Part shown: piece after piece, positions 1-12,658 of the stretch
Position numbering within the stretch: position 1 is the first letter of the stretch
Layout: each line of letters starts with the position of its first letter
DNA from: Rhizomys pruinosus
Taxonomy: Eukaryota > Chordata > Mammalia > Rodentia > Spalacidae
Direction of reading: 5' to 3'
Assembly: GCA_009823505.1 (NCBI GenBank)
Contig: VZQC01009973.1
Span: 1,013,654-1,077,653, forward strand
Length of the DNA stretch: 64,000 nt
Notes under the pieces: generated by a model
The model's input: the letters and a program-made list of their open reading frames with translations, nothing else
Told to the model about the DNA's origin: nothing
Database searches by the model: none
Translations under genes and position numbers: made by a program

Positions 1-500
1 TTGTTGTTCTTTCCAATATGCATCCCTTCTCACAAGAAATATTTACAACTGGGTTATTGATGCTAGCATCCACAGATGAGAGATACCATTCATCCTTTGT
101 TTTTTCTGGGACTGTGTTACTTCACTTAACCAATATCTTCTAGCTCCATCCATTTACCTGCATAGTTCATTATGTTGTCTTTCTTTACTGCTGCATAGAA
201 TTCCATTGTGTACATGTACCACATTTTCTCTATCCACTTGTCTGTTGATGGGCATTTGTGTTGGTTCCAGCTTTTTGCTATTTTGAACAGAGCTGCAGTA
301 AATATAGCTATGCATGTATTTCTGCAGTAAGATGAGTCTTGTGGACATATACCCAGGAGTGGTAAGTCTGGGTCAAATTGCAAGCTCATTTTGAGTCTTC
401 CAAAGGTTGTCCACACTGCTTTCCAAAGTGGTTGTACAAGTTTACATTCCCACCAACAATGGATGAGTGTTCCCCTTTCCCCACAAAGTCTCCAGCACAA
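1..500 (-). mobile_element. L1 fragment, 3' end of ORF2, minus strand
   Basis: The minus strand reads as the C-terminal part of L1 ORF2 protein, with the cysteine-containing block CGERGTLIHCWWECKLVQPLW and the MWYMYTMEFYAAVKK segment near the end. The element leaves the window on the left, so its 3'UTR is not visible. Similarity to the other L1 copies stops near 500, where the sequence becomes unrelated, so this is a 5'-truncated insertion. The last 124 codons are open but there is no upstream reading frame, so it is dead as an autonomous element. Confidence 0.92.
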
Positions 501-614
501 AAGTGCTTTTATCCACAGAGCCACCTCTCTAAGTCATAAGTATATGTCTTAACATATACAACTTTGGAATATGATGTAGGTTGAAGCCAGTATGAAAATA
601 ACATATACCTATAG

Positions 615-835
615 TAAACAAAGAACTGGGGCTGGAGCAACAGCTGAATTGTTAGCAGCATTTTCTGCTCTTGGGGAAGACCAGGATTTGTATATCAGCA
701 TCCACATGGCAGCTAATAACCATCTTAAAACTCCATTTCCAGGGGCTTCCACACCCTCTTTTGAGTTGGCAGGCCCTAAATTACGTTATATTTACATACA
801 TAAAGGCAAAACATGCATACAGAGTAAATAACAAT
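615..835 (+). mobile_element. Diverged B2-related SINE (B3 type)
   Basis: A degraded tRNA-like head (ggggctggagcaacagctga) is followed by the body typical of rodent B2/B3: a stretch resembling 'cagcacccacatggcagct', then 'aactccatttccaggggc' and 'acaccctctt', then an A-rich tail with ataaa. It is far more diverged than the B2 copies at 7875, 30163 or 51142, so it is an old insertion. Confidence 0.75.
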
Positions 836-1375
836 AAATACACCATTTAAAAGAGCTATTTTAGAAATATGTTCTCCTTCCTTGTATCCATTTCTCAAAA
901 GAGTTGGTGAACTACTCAGTATGTAGAAGGCACATATTATCTTTCATGTTATTTATTTTATAGGAAATTATTTCAGAATGACATGAAATAATAAACTATG
1001 TTGAAATGATAAAATAATCTTTAAATCTTGGTAGTAGAGTCCCAAAATGTATTTTTCATTCACATTATTTACCATCTACAGGTCAGTGCATGTCTACATG
1101 ACAGATGTTATGCAATATTTTAGAACTATATTCTATAACATAAAGATTCTGAGGTTGTCACTCAGGGGGAAAGGTGGGATGCATGACAGATTCCAGCATC
1201 AAAGTACATTTAACAAACATTATGGCACAAATAGACAAATGGCACAAAATTATCTAAAAATGGTGGAGAAATATACAATAGATTATTAGATGTTTAGAGA
1301 CAATAAATTATTCTGATAAATTTAATATGCTCAAACTAATTTCACTTTTAAACCTCATAAATTTAAAACCGGATA
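836..1375. other. Unassigned AT-rich stretch
   Basis: No recognisable SINE, L1 or LTR signature and no convincing coding frame. The 80-codon open frame at 1047-1289 has no recognisable motif and is probably chance. Confidence 0.5.
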
Positions 1376-1379
1376 TATA

Positions 1380-1433
1380 CATCTTATATATATATATATA
1401 TATACCCTTATATATATAATATTATATATAGGA
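1380..1433. repeat. (TA)n microsatellite at the 5' end of L1-A
   Basis: Imperfect TA dinucleotide repeat. It abuts the first base of the L1-A 5'UTR. L1 endonuclease prefers TT/AAAA-type sites, so AT-rich DNA is a common target. Confidence 0.9.
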
Positions 1434-2120
1434 CAGAGATGCACCAATTCAGGTAGGCGATGGTGGAGAAGGAAGAAGCCCAGCCTACTGGCGCATGGAG
1501 AAGAATGCGCCAGAACAGCCAACTCGAGACTGTGCCCGTCTGGTAGGGGATTGTGAGAAGGAGAAGTTAGGCCCGTCTGGCCACAACCATCTACCTGCCT
1601 GCTTGGGTCTAAACCCTAAACCCTTGGAAGGTGTGGCTGTCTAGACTGCCCTTTCCCCTTGCAGCCAGCTGCAGCTCTGGTGCCATAGTGAGTCTTTGTG
1701 CAGGGTCTTTCAGGTGGGCCCTTGTCTAGGCAAACCACTTGAACACAGGTAAGACGGCGACCTCCCAGACAGGGCTAAGTCAGCCCACCCCCACACCCCC
1801 TAAACCAACCCCACCCCTGCCAATGGAATTGCAGATCAAGTGGAGCGAGTATTTTCCAAGTGGATTTTTTTTTGCAAACCTTCAGAACAGAAAGGGAAAG
1901 CGTGACTTAGACTTCCAATATACAATATATAAATAAAAGTTGAAAGCGAACTGAAAAACTAGGAAAAGTCAAACTACCATAAACAAGGAAGAAAAAAGCC
2001 CAGAAGAGAAAGAAGCAAGCAGCAAACCAAGCCTTCAATATAGTAAAAACATTTCTGATTGGTATCAGAAGACGGCAAAAAGGGAAACCCTCATGCCAGG
2101 GACACCATGAAGGGGATAGC

Positions 2121-3297
2121 ATGGTTCGAGAAGGTGCAGATATAACTCCACACCAACTTTACCAATCCGTAGGAGACAGCTGTAGTGGGATCCCCCTGGA
2201 GGGGTGTATGATCAAGAAAAAGAATCTTAGAGAATATATTGCAAAAAACCTATGCAGAAAAAATTAAAGAAAAAATAAGAGAAGGTCGAGCAAGAACTAA
2301 GGGATAAGAAGAAAGAATGAAAACTCAAAGGAACTCGAGTGATACAATGCACAAATTCTCGAAAAAAACTAAAGGAAAAGAATGACAAACTTCAGAAATT
2401 ACTAGAGGGAGAAAAAAAACAAACTCCAAAGGAAGTAGAAAACTCTGAAAAAGGAAGACCAATAGCCAGAAAAGAAGAGCACCAAGGAAAAGATTGCAAG
2501 CCTCAAAAGGAGAATGGAAGTAAGAAAGAAATCACAAGAGGAAATGAAAAAGGAAATAAAACCAAACTCATTCAAAAGCTTCCAAGAAGAACGGAAAGGA
2601 AAAATCCTCAGAAACATAATGGAGGAAATGGAACAAAGAATATCAGACTGGAAGATAACACACACAGATCAACTAAAAAGCTCAAATAGATTGTGAGAAA
2701 TTTAAACAACACAAAAGTGAAACAAGCAGGAAATATGGGACACTAGAAAAGATCAAAAACTCCCATCATAGGAACAGAGGAAGAAGAAAATCTCAAGAGA
2801 ATGTATTGATCAGATCTTCAAACAGAATTAAATAGATGAAAATGTCCCAAAACTAAAATTAGACCCAACCCCCATACAAACTCCCAAGAAGCCCATAGAA
2901 CTCTAAACAGACAGGATGAGAAAAGTAATTCCCCATGCCATCTCATAGTTAAAAATTGCTAGATGCCCGCCCCCAAAAGAAGACACAATTCTTAGGGCTA
3001 CAAAAGAAAAGCAAGGCACATACAAAGGGAACATCAGGGAAAATTACAACTAACTTATTGGCACAAACCATGAAAGGAAGAAGAACATGGAGCAATGCAT
3101 TCCCCATGCTAAAGGACTATCGATGCCTACTCAGAAAACTAAACCCAGCAAAAAGGTCGATTATAGTTGAAGGAGAGAGAAAATTTTTCCACGACATAAA
3201 CAAGATGATAGAATACATATCCATGTCCGGAAAACCAACTCTTCAGAAAATTCTTGAAGCAATTCACAGGAGAGGAGAGAGGAGCAACTACCCGTAA
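2121..3297 (+). pseudogene. L1-A ORF1 remnant (ORF1p nucleic-acid chaperone)
   Basis: ORF1p is the trimeric RNA-binding chaperone that coats L1 RNA. The N-terminal half is Lys/Glu-rich coiled-coil sequence scattered over frames at 2339-2696. The C-terminal part is a 113-codon frame (2956-3297). It contains GERKFFHDINKM and TLQKILEAIHR, matching the end of ORF1p in L1-B, and stops after NYP. The likely start was chosen by alignment with the start of L1-B ORF1. Several frameshifts and stops make it non-functional. Confidence 0.85.
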
Positions 3298-3408
3298 GCA
3301 CCTAAGAAAACAGCAACAACACAAAACAAAACAAAACAACAAAAAAGAAAAACACACAAACAAAAAAGAAACAAAACAAACAAATAAAAACATATATAAA
3401 ACATAGGC

Positions 3409-6400
3409 GTGCAAATGGATAATAAGGTTTACAGAAGCCACATCCATCTTTCAAATATAACTTTAAATATTAGTGGACTAAACTCCACAATCAAAGACCT
3501 AGACTTTGAGAATGGATTAGGAAACAAATCCATCTATATTGCTTGTCTAAAAGAAACACCCATTCATTTTCAAGGACAGGCACTACCTAAGGTGAAAGGA
3601 TGGAAAAAGTTTCAAGCAAAAGGTACCAAAAAGAAAGCAGGTTTGCCCTTATTCTAATATCACACAAAATATACTTCAACCGCGAAAGAAATCACAAGAG
3701 ACAAATAGGGACATTACATCTGCATTAAAGGAACAATTGATAATGAGGATCTCACAATCATGAATATAATATGCACCAAACTCGTGACCCATGAACTTTA
3801 TAAAGACAATTTCTTCAGGATTTCAAGGCCACAGATTAACCCAGCACGCTAATAGTAGGGGATGCCAATACCCCACTAAGCCCTTTAGGACAGATTAACA
3901 GGACAAATGAAAAACAGAGTGACATGTGAAATGAATGATACAATACACCCAAATGGGACCTCACAACATTTATCGAATATTCCTCCCAAACACCGGAGAA
4001 TACACCTTCTACTCAACACCCATGGAACATTCTCCAAAATCGACCATATACTTGGGGACACGGGAATCAAAACTCAAAACAAATACAGAAATAATTTCCT
4101 CGCATTCTATTCAGACCACAGTGCAATAAAGCTTCAATATCAACCACCAGGATAAGCCCTACAACTTACACTAACACATGGAGACTAAACATGCTCCTGG
4201 ATAATGAATGGGTCAAAGAAAAATAAGAAATAAATAAAACTTCCCTGGAAAGCAAAGACCCAATGATAACACAACACAACAAAACTAATGGGAACACTTT
4301 AAAAGCAGTCGTATTAAGAGGGAAGTTTATAGTCTCTAAGCGCCTACATTCAACAAACAAAAAAAAAAAATCAGAAAGAGCTTTTCAAGGTGAACAATCA
4401 ACACTGCAGCTAAGAAAATACTCTTGAGAGGACATACAAATGAACATAAAACGGAGAGCAAGAAGGAAATAACCAAAAAATTCAGAGCCTGAGATCAATG
4501 AAATAGAAACACAAGAAAACCATACAAAAAAATCAATGAATCCAAAACGTAGTTCTTTGAGCGAGAATACACAAGATAGGACAGACCTCAGTCAGTGAAC
4601 CAAAATAAAAGGCAGGCACCATTCCAAATCAGTACAATCAGTGATGGAAAGGGACATATCACAACAGACAATGCAAAGATCCAGACAATCATACGGGAAG
4701 ACTTCAAAAAACCTATACTCAACTAAGTTTGAAAACCTAGACGAAATGGAGGAATATCTGAATTTTGGAATCACCAAAGCTCAACCAAGAGAGATCGACA
4801 GTCCTAAATTTTTTAAATAGACCAATATTATATGAAGAATTTAAGATGTAATAAAAGTCTCCCAACTAAAACTGCCCAGGCCCAGATGGTTTTCACGGAA
4901 GAAAGAAAAGAAAAGAATTCTCTAAAATATTTCAAAAAGATTTACAACCATTATTACTCAAGTTGTTTACAAGGATACAAACGGAGGGTGCCACGTTCCT
5001 TCTGTTAAGCCCCAGCATACGCTATTGCCACAATAGTCCACAAGATACAACCAAAAGGAGCACTATAGACCATTTTCTTACTGGAAAAACAGATGCAATA
5101 CTCCTAAAATTAAAATACCTTGGCAAATCGCATATAGCCCATATCAAGAAGCTATCCACAATGGCCAGCAGTTGAATTCATAGCAGAGATGCAGGGATAT
5201 TCAACATATGAAAATCAATTAATATCATCCAAATATTTTTAAAGGAAGAAGGACACAAAACCCATATTGATTAATCTCAATTTAAGTGGAAAAAGCCTTT
5301 TGAGAAAATACAGCATCCCTTCCTGCTTAAAGTCCTGGAAGGAACTGAATTAGAGGGATCATTCCTATATATAATCAAAGCAAACAGGACACCCAAAGCC
5401 AATCATATCATACTCTTAAAGTGAAATGACCTGAAGCCCTCCCCTTAAAGGTAGAACACGGCAAGGCTGCCCCTGCCCCTGTCACCATCCTTTCTTTTTC
5501 TTTCTTTTTTTTTTTTTTTTTTTTTTGTCTTTTTGAGACAAGGTCTCCCTGGAGCCTCAGGCTGTCTGGGAACTCACTCTGTAGGCCAGGCTGGCCTTGA
5601 ACTCATAGAGATACTCCTGCCTGTGCCTCCCAAGTTCTAGGATTAAAGCCATGCACCACCAGGCCCGGCTACTCCTTTTCAATATAGTTCTTGAAACCCT
5701 TGCTAGGGCAATAGGGCAAGAAAAGGAAATGAAAAGATTTGTAATTGGTAAAGAGGAAGTGAAGATATCCCTTTTTGCTGATGATATGATTGTTTACTTA
5801 AGGGATGCTAATAACTCCACCAGAAAACTCCTAAAAATGATTAAGAGCTTAGTTAAAGTGGAAGGATTCAAAATAAATCTAGAAAAATCAGTAGCCTGTC
5901 TTTACACTAACAACAAGCAAAGGAAGAAGGAATACAAGGAGAACTTCCCACTCACAATGGCCTCAAAAACAGTAAAATACCTAGGAACGAACCTAACCAA
6001 AGACACCAAAGATCTCTACAACAAAAAATTTAAACTCTGAAAGAAGGAAATTGAAGAAGACATCAAAATACAGTAATAATGTCCATCCTACCCAAACTCT
6101 TGTACAGATTTAATGTAATTACAATCAAAATCCCCAAGAGTTTCTTCACAGGTTTGGAAAAAAATCCTTAATTTCATTTGGAAAAAGAAAAGACCCCAAA
6201 TAGCCAAGTAACCCTGAGCAAAAAGAGCAATACGGGGGTAATCTCTATACTAAACTTCAAACTATACTACAGGGCTATATTCATAAAAACAGCTTGGTAC
6301 TAGCACAGAAACAGACCAGTTGACCAATGAAACAAAACTGAAGATCTAAACCTGAGCACATACAATTACAGGCACCTCATATTTCACAACGGAGCCGAGA

Positions 6401-7450
6401 AGGCACAATGGAGAAAAGACAGCATATTCAGCAAGTGGTGTTGGCAAAACGGGATCACCACCTCTAGAAGAATAAAATTAAACTCCTACCTCTCACCCTG
6501 TACAAAAGTCAATTCCAGACCGATTAAAGACCTCAATATGAAACCCGTAACTCTGGAGGTGATAGAAGAAAAACTTGGCACCAGACGACAAAACATAGGT
6601 GTAGGAAAAGACATGCTAAATCAGACAGCAGCTGCACAAGAAATAAGATTGACAATTGATAAATGGGACCTCATTAAACTCAAAAGCTTCTGTACATCAA
6701 AATAAACAGTAAAGGAAGTGAAGAGAAAACCCACAGAGTGGGAGGAAAGCTTCACTGCAGATACATCTGTCAAAGCATTGATTTCCAGAGTATACAAACT
6801 ACTAAAAAACAAAGAAGAAAGAAAACAAATGAATCACTCAAAAGACGGAGTAAAGAACTGAATAGAGACTTCACAGAGGAGGAATTAGAGATTGCTGAGA
6901 AACATCTTAATAACTGTTCAATGCCACTAATAATTAGGGAAATGCAAATTAAGTCCACTTTAGGATATCATCTCACTCCATTAAGACTGGCCAGAATCAA
7001 GAAAACAAATGATATTGAGTGCTGGAGAGGTTGTGGGGAAAGGGGAACACTCATCCATTGCTGGTGGGAATGTAAACTTGTACAGCCACTATGGAAAGCC
7101 AAGTGGAGAACCATTGGAAAACTCAAAATGAGCTTGCCATTTGACCCAGTCATACTACGCCTGGGTATATACCCACAAGACTCATCTTACTGCAGAAATA
7201 CATGCACAGTTATATTTATTGCAGCTCTTTTCAAAATAGCAAAAAGCTGGAACCAACCCAACTGCCCTTCACCTGACAAGTGGATAGAGAAAATGTGGTA
7301 CATGTACACGTGGAGTTCTATGCAGCAGTAAAGAAAGACAACATCATGAAATTTACAGGTAAACGGATGGAGCTAGAAGATATAATAAGTGAAGTAACAC
7401 ATTCCCAGAAAAACAAATGGCAAATGTTATCCCTCATCTGTGGATGCTAG
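3409..7450 (+). pseudogene. L1-A ORF2 remnant (endonuclease / reverse transcriptase)
   Basis: ORF2p nicks target DNA and primes reverse transcription. Visible pieces in order are the endonuclease start (ITLNISGLNS, 3409-3657), endonuclease blocks with FSKIDHILGD and SDHSAIKLQ (3907-4155), the reverse-transcriptase palm with the catalytic block SLFADDMIVYL (within 5651-6040), and the C-terminal Cys segment CGERGTLIHCWWECKLVQPLW (6738-7331). Frameshifts separate every block and a B1 lies just before the FADD block. The stop is TAG after LICGC at 7448-7450. Confidence 0.9.
5484..5669 (-). mobile_element. B1 SINE inside L1-A ORF2
   Basis: On the plus strand it starts with a long T run (5499-5526), which is the poly(A) of a minus-strand B1, then gtctttttgagacaaggtct, and ends in accaccaggcccggct. 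This is the 7SL-derived B1 read backwards. Similar sequences flank it (atcctttc / ctccttttc), an imperfect target-site duplication. It is younger than L1-A. Confidence 0.92.
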
Positions 7451-7619
7451 CCACAATAACCCAGTTGAAAATATTTCTTGTCTAGAGGGATGCATATTGA
7501 AAGAGCAATAACAAAAAGAGTACATCAAAAAACTGACTGAAATGCTGAATCGTGAGGGGTGGGTGGGTTGGGAGAGGGACATGGGTCTATATTCGATTAA
7601 TGTATATTTCTTGATGTGA

Positions 7620-9909
7620 GTTCAAAAAGTATCCAATTTTGCCCAAACTCTATCTACAAATTACATGGTATTTTATGACTTAGTAAAAGTAGAAATGTCT
7701 ATATTAAACAACATTCGTTTAAAGGTTTTTAACAAAATCAGTAATATGTCTAAGTTAATTGGAAATATAAATTGTTGTTGTTCACATTTGTTTTACTTAA
7801 AATCTGTATAACAATAACTTTGGGATTAACGTATAGCAAAGTGTCTCGTTGATAGTTTTGTGTTATACATTATCTCTTCTTTTTTGTTTTTTTTTTTTTT
7901 TTAATTTTTTTTAATTATTTATTGTATTTTTTGTTATGTGTATGAATGTACTGTCTGCATGCAGGTCTGTGCACCCGTGTCGTGCAATGCTGCGGAGGTC
8001 AGAAGAGGGTCTCGGATTCCCCTGGAACTGGAGTTCTCCTGGAATTGGAGTTACAGACGGTTCTTAGCCGCCATGTGGGTGCTGGGGATCGAACCCGGGT
8101 CCTCTGCAAGAGCGTCGGTGCTCTTAACCGCTAGGCTATCTCTCCAGCCCCATACATTATCATCTTCTAACATTCTCTTTTACCTGTAGGATAATTTTTC
8201 TTAAGGAATTAAGTTTGCTTACCAAATTAACAACATACAGTCACCCAAAACAGCTTGGGTAAATTTAATGAAATTTACACCTTGATTCCTGCCTATAGGT
8301 ATGTGTACTACAACTGCCTTTTTGAGACTCATGGGTCAAAAAATAAAAACCTAAAATTAAAAAAGGGGGGAGACAGTTATATATTAAGCCTTTTTGTCAA
8401 AAAAATAAATTTAAATCTTAAAATAACTATGGGAAAAGACTTGTATATTCCCACACGTCAAAACGTCACCAACTTAATGGCTGAGAAAGAAAAGATACAG
8501 CTTTGCATTGTGCAGGATGTACCAAGAAATACCAGCAGAGAAGTTGATCCATCTAAAACTTAAAAAGAAGAAGATCCTCAGACTGCTACAGGCATCAAAC
8601 ATCTCTGTGGATCCTATTTGTAACAACTGTTTATAATGAGTCCTAATGAACCTTACCTTCTAGGTATATGAGAGACTTTCTTACCTCCTTTTCATAGAAC
8701 AAAGAAAAACATGATGGTAATGTAGTCATTCTCTAACTGTAAATTAGAGCTGACTGCTATGGAGGCAATCTCTTATAAAACCAGTAAAACTGCTTTCTTT
8801 AATTGACTAATAGACATAGGAACTGTGAAAAGGATTATTCTCCCTTCAGAACCAAATATAATACTAACGTCTCTTTAAGCTGTGCGTTTAAGCAAAATAT
8901 ATTAATACAGGAGAGCTCTGATATCAGCAATGGATTATTGTACCAAGGAGAAGTTAGCCACGGGATCGAAGCCGCACCCCCCTCAAAAGGTAAAGGCTTC
9001 TTGCCTATAAACTGGGATACCTGCAAGAAGAGAGGTGTTAAGGCCCTGTTGTAGAAGACCAGAAGTAAGCATGGGGAAGATGTATTGAGACCACACTTGC
9101 AAGTGTACAGTTGGTCTCTGGAATACCAGAGAGTGTTACCAAAGGTCACTAAACCAATAAATCAAATACTGGTCTCCTTGAGTCAAGCAAGACTCCTCCA
9201 TCAGTATCAGCTACACCTCACCTGCCTGGAAATACTATGCAGCAGTGGCAGCCATATGTCTGTATATCCCAAATCTAATTGGCTATTAGCTCTCTCCTTG
9301 GAGGAATAACTCACGGCTGATGCCACAAGCTTACATCATCTAGTGGTTAGGAGATGTTATAATCCACAGTAAAATCTTGACATCTTCTACAGAAAGAAAC
9401 ATAATTCATGGATTAGCATAACATCCAAACATCTGTGTCTATACCAAAGTAACCTACCATAATAATTAGTAATGTTTAAATACATATATATCTAATTGCT
9501 TGTGCTACATTAGTGACATTGAAAGGTTATTCCTGGACAAACTGTCAGCCCATGAAAGGAAACAGCCAGAACTGATCAGAGTCCAAAACGACATCTCCAG
9601 ACATAGTAGACTGTTTTGCTTCTCGTCCACCTGTGTCCCTTTTCTAAGCCTACGGAACAATCTGCAGAAGAGGGGGCATGGTAGAATGTAATGGCCGTGA
9701 TTGAGGTGAATGGTGAAACTACAGAAATATAGACTGGACACTTATTTGATCAACTTGAATGTACATAGAAGCCCCTCCAGCTGGATAGTGGAAGCCTTGG
9801 ACTGTGTGGGTTTGGGCACAACTGCTTGCAAATTGGTTTTACATGAAGGATGCTTGTACTCACAACTTATTAATTATTGTTAAAAATGAAATAAAAGAAA
9901 GTATGAAAA
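7620..9909 (+). repeat. Unit X copy A (unidentified ~2 kb dispersed repeat)
   Basis: It aligns in order with copies B (35255-36950), C (36955-39160), E (minus, 21894-22692) and D (minus, 43815-44212). Landmarks are 'aaatttaatgaaatttacac' near 8264, 'agagtgttaccaaaggtcac' near 9128, 'ttggaggaataactca' near 9299 and 'gggcacaactgcttgcaaatt' near 9814. It ends in an A-rich tail (9890-9912). A B2 is inserted at 7875-8151. The 102-codon frame at 8255-8563 is not kept in copy B or C, so I do not call it a gene. I do not recognise the family. Confidence 0.8.
7875..8151 (-). mobile_element. B2 SINE with target-site duplication
   Basis: Minus-strand B2. The tRNA-derived head is at the right (complement of ggggctggagagatagcctagcgg) and its B box is visible as the complement of gggttcgatcc. 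A 3' body and an A-rich tail (T-rich on the plus strand) follow at the left. The 10-bp direct repeat atacattatc flanks it at 7865-7874 and 8152-8161. It is inserted into unit X copy A. Confidence 0.95.
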
Positions 9910-9918
9910 AAAGTTTCT

Positions 9919-10056
9919 CTGAGCATGGTAGCACACTCCTTTAATCCTAGCACTTGGGAGGAAGAGGCAGGTGGATCTCTGTGAGTTCAAGATCAGCCTT
10001 GTCTACAGAGTGAGTTCTAGGATAGCCAGAGCTACAGGGAGAAACTTTCTCAAAAA

Positions 10057-10092
<36 letters not shown>
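9919..10092 (+). mobile_element. B1 SINE with (AAAT)n tail
   Basis: Full-length B1 (ctgagcatggtagcacactc to aaactttctcaaaa) with an (AAAT)n tail from about 10047. The 9-bp repeat aaagtttct at 9910-9918 and 10093-10101 is its target-site duplication. It landed in the A-rich end of unit X copy A. Confidence 0.95.
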
Positions 10093-10124
10093 AAAGTTTC
10101 TTTTAGAGAACAAATAGTAATTTT

Positions 10125-10275
10125 TACCATGTGTGGTGACATACATCTCTAATGCAAATAACTGAGATGTTTAGACAAAAGCATCAGTAGTTTGAAGCTA
10201 GCCTCACCTATCTCACCTTTGTACCAGGTTCAAGGCCAGCCTGAGCTAAATAAGACATTACTTCAAAATTTTTCA
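10125..10275 (+). mobile_element. Old B1-like SINE remnant
   Basis: Degenerate B1 outline: 'tgtggtgacatacatctctaat' at the start, 'ttcaaggccagcctgagct' in the middle and an A/T-rich end. Heavily diverged; subfamily not assignable. Confidence 0.55.
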
Positions 10276-10279
10276 AATG

Positions 10280-11360
10280 CACTCTTTCTAAGGAATATAT
10301 ATAGAAAATTATTTTGAGCCAAACTACATTTTAATAAAACATTTAAAGTATTGATTATACTTTAAATGTAAAGATATTATGTGTACAATTACTCTGAGTG
10401 AAGCGGAAGACCAGCCATTGATTTGAATGCATTTATGTAGCTGTCAGACAATCAGTAAAACAATAATGATAAAAAAAAATCAACACTTGCCTCTTCACAA
10501 CATGTTCTATGTAAATTAAGACTACAGATGATAGTATTCAGAAGATGAGTATATTCCTTAGCATTTCTGTCTAACCTCACTCTCTGATAGACAGAATAGT
10601 TTTATGAGCATATCCAAAGCAATCACAGCTATATCAGGCAGAGCAGGATGGAAATCTGTAGAAAGCCAAACTTCTGAGAAAATGATATTCGAATAGCTTA
10701 GAGAAAAAAGTCTAAATTCATAGCACGATGGATCAAGAAAATTGGGTGAACACAGTCCACATGTTTCTTTCTCTCAAATGGTAGCTTCAATCCTGATGAA
10801 TTGAATCTTCACTGCAACTCTTAAATTATCACATGAGTAAATCTATTGGCAACTTCTAACATAGAATCATAAAGTGGGTCAATTTGGGAAAATGTAATTT
10901 CCAACATTATCCACAAATATATATCACAATACAACTCAAACTATATAATTTCTAGAGAGATGAAAATTTTCTCTTTTCCAAGAGATTTGTCAAAAAAGGC
11001 ATACAGTATTAAGACCAAATAGGATACAGCAAATGATTAAAGTAAGAAATTAAATGATATTACATTATGTGGAGTCAGAGATAAGTCTTCATTGGTAAGT
11101 GTACTTGGTACAGAACTGGAATTTGGGCACCAGCAGCCACATAACAAGCAAGATACCTCTAACCCCAACTCCATGAATACAGATAGAAATTTTCTGGAGC
11201 TTTCTGGATTCCACTCTATTTGAGAAAACACAAAATCCAGGTATAGTGAAAGATTGAAAAGAATTAGGAGGTAAGTGACAAAAAAAGATCACCTGATAGA
11301 CTCTTCTAGCATCCAGGTGCACACATAGGCACATAGAGCACAGAGCTGTACATTTTCTCA
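10280..11360. other. Unassigned AT-rich DNA
   Basis: No repeat family or gene recognised with confidence. Open frames in this stretch (for example 11089-11472 minus) run through simple repeat and show no domain signature. Confidence 0.5.
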
Positions 11361-11392
11361 AACACGCACACGCACACACACACACACGCAAA

Positions 11393-11427
<35 letters not shown>

Positions 11428-11428
11428 A
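11361..11428. repeat. (AC)n / (AAAT)n compound microsatellite
   Basis: A CA-rich dinucleotide run passes directly into an AAAT tetranucleotide run. A tract of this kind often marks an old SINE tail, but no SINE body is recognisable here. Confidence 0.9.
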
Positions 11429-11639
11429 CAAATCCTAAGAAAAACAAGCATTTGGCAAATCTTTATTAGCAAGCAGTAAATATCTGTGCATCAGTTAAAA
11501 ATAACAGTCATGCTAATAAGGAATCCATGAAATAAAAAGAAAAGAGTAAGGTGTTCACTTCAGAATATGTTTAAGATTAAGTAAATACATTCAGAATGAA
11601 TCCTGGTCTTCCTTGAAAAAGGAACAAAAGAGCTACAAA

Positions 11640-11835
11640 TGGGACCTCGTGAAACTGAAAAACCTGCACTGTAAAGTTAATCAAAACTGTTAATCAACTG
11701 AAGAGGAAGTCTGTAGTATTGGAAAAATAAATCATTGCCAGAGGATTAGTGTCTTGAACATATAAATGGCTTTTTTAACTAAGCAACAAGAAAAGAAAAT
11801 CCCAAATAAAAATGGGCTTTGGAATTGAATTTAGG
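11640..11835 (+). mobile_element. Ancient L1 ORF2 fragment (left half)
   Basis: A plus-strand translation with stops follows the L1 ORF2 path KWDLVKLKNL...CKVNQNC and then LTKQQEKKIPNKNGL, the region upstream of the C-terminal Cys segment. It appears to resume at about 14195, so the duplicated block at 11865-14100 lies inside this old element. Confidence 0.75.
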
Positions 11836-11864
11836 ATTCCTTTTATATATTTCCCTTGAATATT

Positions 11865-12624
11865 TATTTATTTTTATTAAATAAAATTATTTGTACTTTT
11901 AGCTAAAATTTTATGTGTTCCATACATAATTTTTCAATCAGTCTTAGTCAACATTACACCATCTTCTCCCTTGGTACACTCCCTAAGCTCCCCGCCAACC
12001 CTCCTGCAAGTTCATATCTACTGTCATTTCTGGCAGAGTCCATTGTGCCAAATTACATTTCGTACTCACTCTTCAGTGCCAATTCTTCCCCTGGGCTCTA
12101 GTTAGCCTGTCCAGAGTCTCTTTTCTAAGGAAGGCCAGGTTTTCCTCACATGACCACCATCTGCTGCCAATATTTCCTCAGTCAAATTTGGGTTCTGTTA
12201 CTCATTTCTAAAGTTATGTGTTTGTTTTTTGTTCAGCTCAGCTCCCATGGGTCTTAGGCATGGTGATACCAATGCTGTAGGTTCATATGAACTGGGTCTT
12301 TGGAGCTCATAGGATTCATTTTTATTTTAGCTCTTACAATATTTCTTCCCCCTCTTTCTCAATGTTCCCTGAGCCCTAGGTGGGTGAACCTGAATATAAG
12401 CATACCATCCATGGAAACACATTCTGCAGACTCCTAAACTTCATGGTTTGGCCATGCAGACACTTTTGGACTCCTGGTCTCCTGTTGAATGGAGGAGTTT
12501 CCTTAATGAGAGTTAAGAGGTAGTAAATCCCTTCTTGGGTCCTTGTTATATGATGTTTGGTTCTTGTGTTTAGAGGTTGCATTGTATATGCATAGCCTGG
12601 GTATGTGCTATTCACATACCGTGT

Positions 12625-12658
<34 letters not shown>

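Larger units (their letters stand above)
1433..7600 (+). mobile_element. L1-A, near full-length LINE-1 (5'UTR, ORF1, ORF2), broken
   Basis: The order is a GC-richer 5'UTR (about 1433-2120), ORF1 (about 2121-3297), an A-rich spacer with AAAACA repeats (3300-3405) and ORF2 (about 3409-7450). ORF2 is followed by a G-rich tract (gaggggtgggtgggttggga, 7551-7570) like that of other rodent L1 3'UTRs. A B1 sits inside ORF2 at 5484-5669. Both frames carry several frameshifts and stops. No poly(A) is seen at 7600; unit X copy A follows directly, so the true 3' end may be near 9905 (see findings). Confidence 0.92.

Noticed and set aside
7938..8189. Recurrent ~60-110-codon frames beginning MYECTVCMQVCAPV or MYCLHA (7938, 30195, 45739, 51175, 56076)
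   Set aside because: They are antisense readings of B2 SINEs, and their similarity is due to the repeat.
8255..8563. 102-codon open frame in unit X copy A as a possible gene
   Set aside because: The matching region of copy B (35261-35648) is split into two frames and copy C has none. There is no motif, so conservation of coding is not supported.
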